Positions 4,993 through 5,302 of a stretch of 5,302 nt of DNA are shown here, piece after piece. Both the position numbers and the translations under genes were made by a program. The first letter of the stretch is position 1. The number at the start of each line of letters is the position of its first letter. The notes beneath the pieces were generated by a model that searched no databases, had not been told where the DNA came from, and saw only the letters and a program-made list of their open reading frames with translations. Source of the DNA: Desulfomicrobium sp. (GTDB lineage: Bacteria; Desulfobacterota; Desulfovibrionia; Desulfovibrionales; Desulfomicrobiaceae); NCBI GenBank assembly GCA_003542385.1, contig DPKT01000133.1:1-5302 (forward strand). The letters are read 5' to 3'.

Positions 4993-5302
4993 ATGAAACT
5001 GGCGCAACGCATCACCAGCATCAAGCCTTCCGCGACCCTGACCATCAACACCAAGGCCCAGGAGTTGCGCGCCGCCGGTCGGCAGATCGTCAGCCTGGCC
5101 GTCGGCGAGCCCGATTTCCGCACTCCCGAGCACGTCTGTGAAGCGGCGCGCCAGGCCATGGAGCAGGGCTTCACCCGCTATACCCCGGTGCCGGGCATCC
5201 CCGAGCTGCGCACGGCCGTGTGCGGCTACTTCCGGGACTTCTACGGCGTGGACTCGGCCATGGACAACGTGGTCGTGACCAACGGCGGCAAGCAGAGCCT
5301 CT
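4993..5302 (+). CDS. Class I PLP-dependent aspartate aminotransferase, N-terminal part (3' end outside window)
   Basis: The first 103 residues of a fold-type I, pyridoxal-phosphate-dependent aminotransferase are visible. It is most like the Thermus-type aspartate aminotransferase (subgroup I gamma), which moves the amino group between aspartate and 2-oxoglutarate. Signatures are KPSATLTINTKAQELRAAG (residues 11-29), LAVGEPDFRTPEHV (35-48), the substrate-contacting TRYTPVPGIPELR (61-73), and TNGGKQSL at the window edge, which precedes the cofactor phosphate-binding region. The PLP lysine would lie beyond the window. The family is about 390-400 residues long. The start ATG aligns with the usual family N-terminus. 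The gene is 41 nt behind the HDOD gene with no terminator between, so read-through from the cluster is possible, though a metabolic link is not apparent. Exact substrate range (aspartate, or also prephenate or aromatic acids) cannot be set from this fragment. Confidence 0.93.
   Translation, partial: MKLAQRITSIKPSATLTINTKAQELRAAGRQIVSLAVGEPDFRTPEHVCEAARQAMEQGFTRYTPVPGIPELRTAVCGYFRDFYGVDSAMDNVVVTNGGKQSL

Noticed and set aside
1..5302. CRISPR arrays, insertion sequences, attachment sites or other mobile elements
   Set aside because: I see no spaced direct repeats, transposase or integrase signatures, or terminal inverted repeats; genes are co-directional and closely packed.

Overview
The window is GC-rich and every gene I can support lies on the + strand. 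The gene content suggests a sulfate-reducer-like member of the former Deltaproteobacteria, perhaps the Desulfovibrio/Desulfomicrobium group. The reasons are a MerR-type regulator directly behind pheT, a PilZ protein with a Cys-rich N-terminus, a GspE/PilB-type ATPase beside an HDOD protein, and a Thermus-type (class I gamma) aspartate aminotransferase. This placement is inferred from remembered gene order, not from a search.

Layout. (1) Positions 1-1232 hold the C-terminal half of the phenylalanyl-tRNA synthetase beta subunit (pheT). It is followed 24 nt later by a small MerR-family regulator (1257-1583). A strong intrinsic terminator, whose left arm contains the regulator's stop codon, closes this housekeeping unit at about 1607. 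(2) A short intergenic region (1608-1725) carries a plausible sigma-70 promoter. (3) A tight three-gene cluster follows: a zinc-ribbon-like/PilZ protein (1726-2196), a 626-residue GspE/PilB/MshE-type secretion or pilus assembly ATPase (2225-4105), and an HDOD protein (4106-4951) whose start codon abuts the ATPase stop codon. (4) After 41 nt with no visible terminator, the N-terminal part of a class I aminotransferase begins (4993) and runs off the window.

The most interesting part is the PilZ / ATPase / HDOD cluster. The first two products have recognisable cyclic-di-GMP-binding signatures: the PilZ RxxxR and D-x-S-x-x-G motifs, and a MshEN-type 24-residue motif in the ATPase. The third belongs to the signalling-associated HDOD family. 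The ATPase N-terminus shows four copies of the MshEN-like half-motif rather than two. No pilin, platform protein or secretin gene is visible nearby, so the ATPase looks like an orphan motor carried with its own signalling genes. A c-di-GMP-controlled motility, adhesion or secretion switch is a reasonable inference, but the sequence alone does not prove it.

A 996-codon antisense reading frame over the cluster is explained by codon register and rare-codon avoidance, and I rejected it as a gene.
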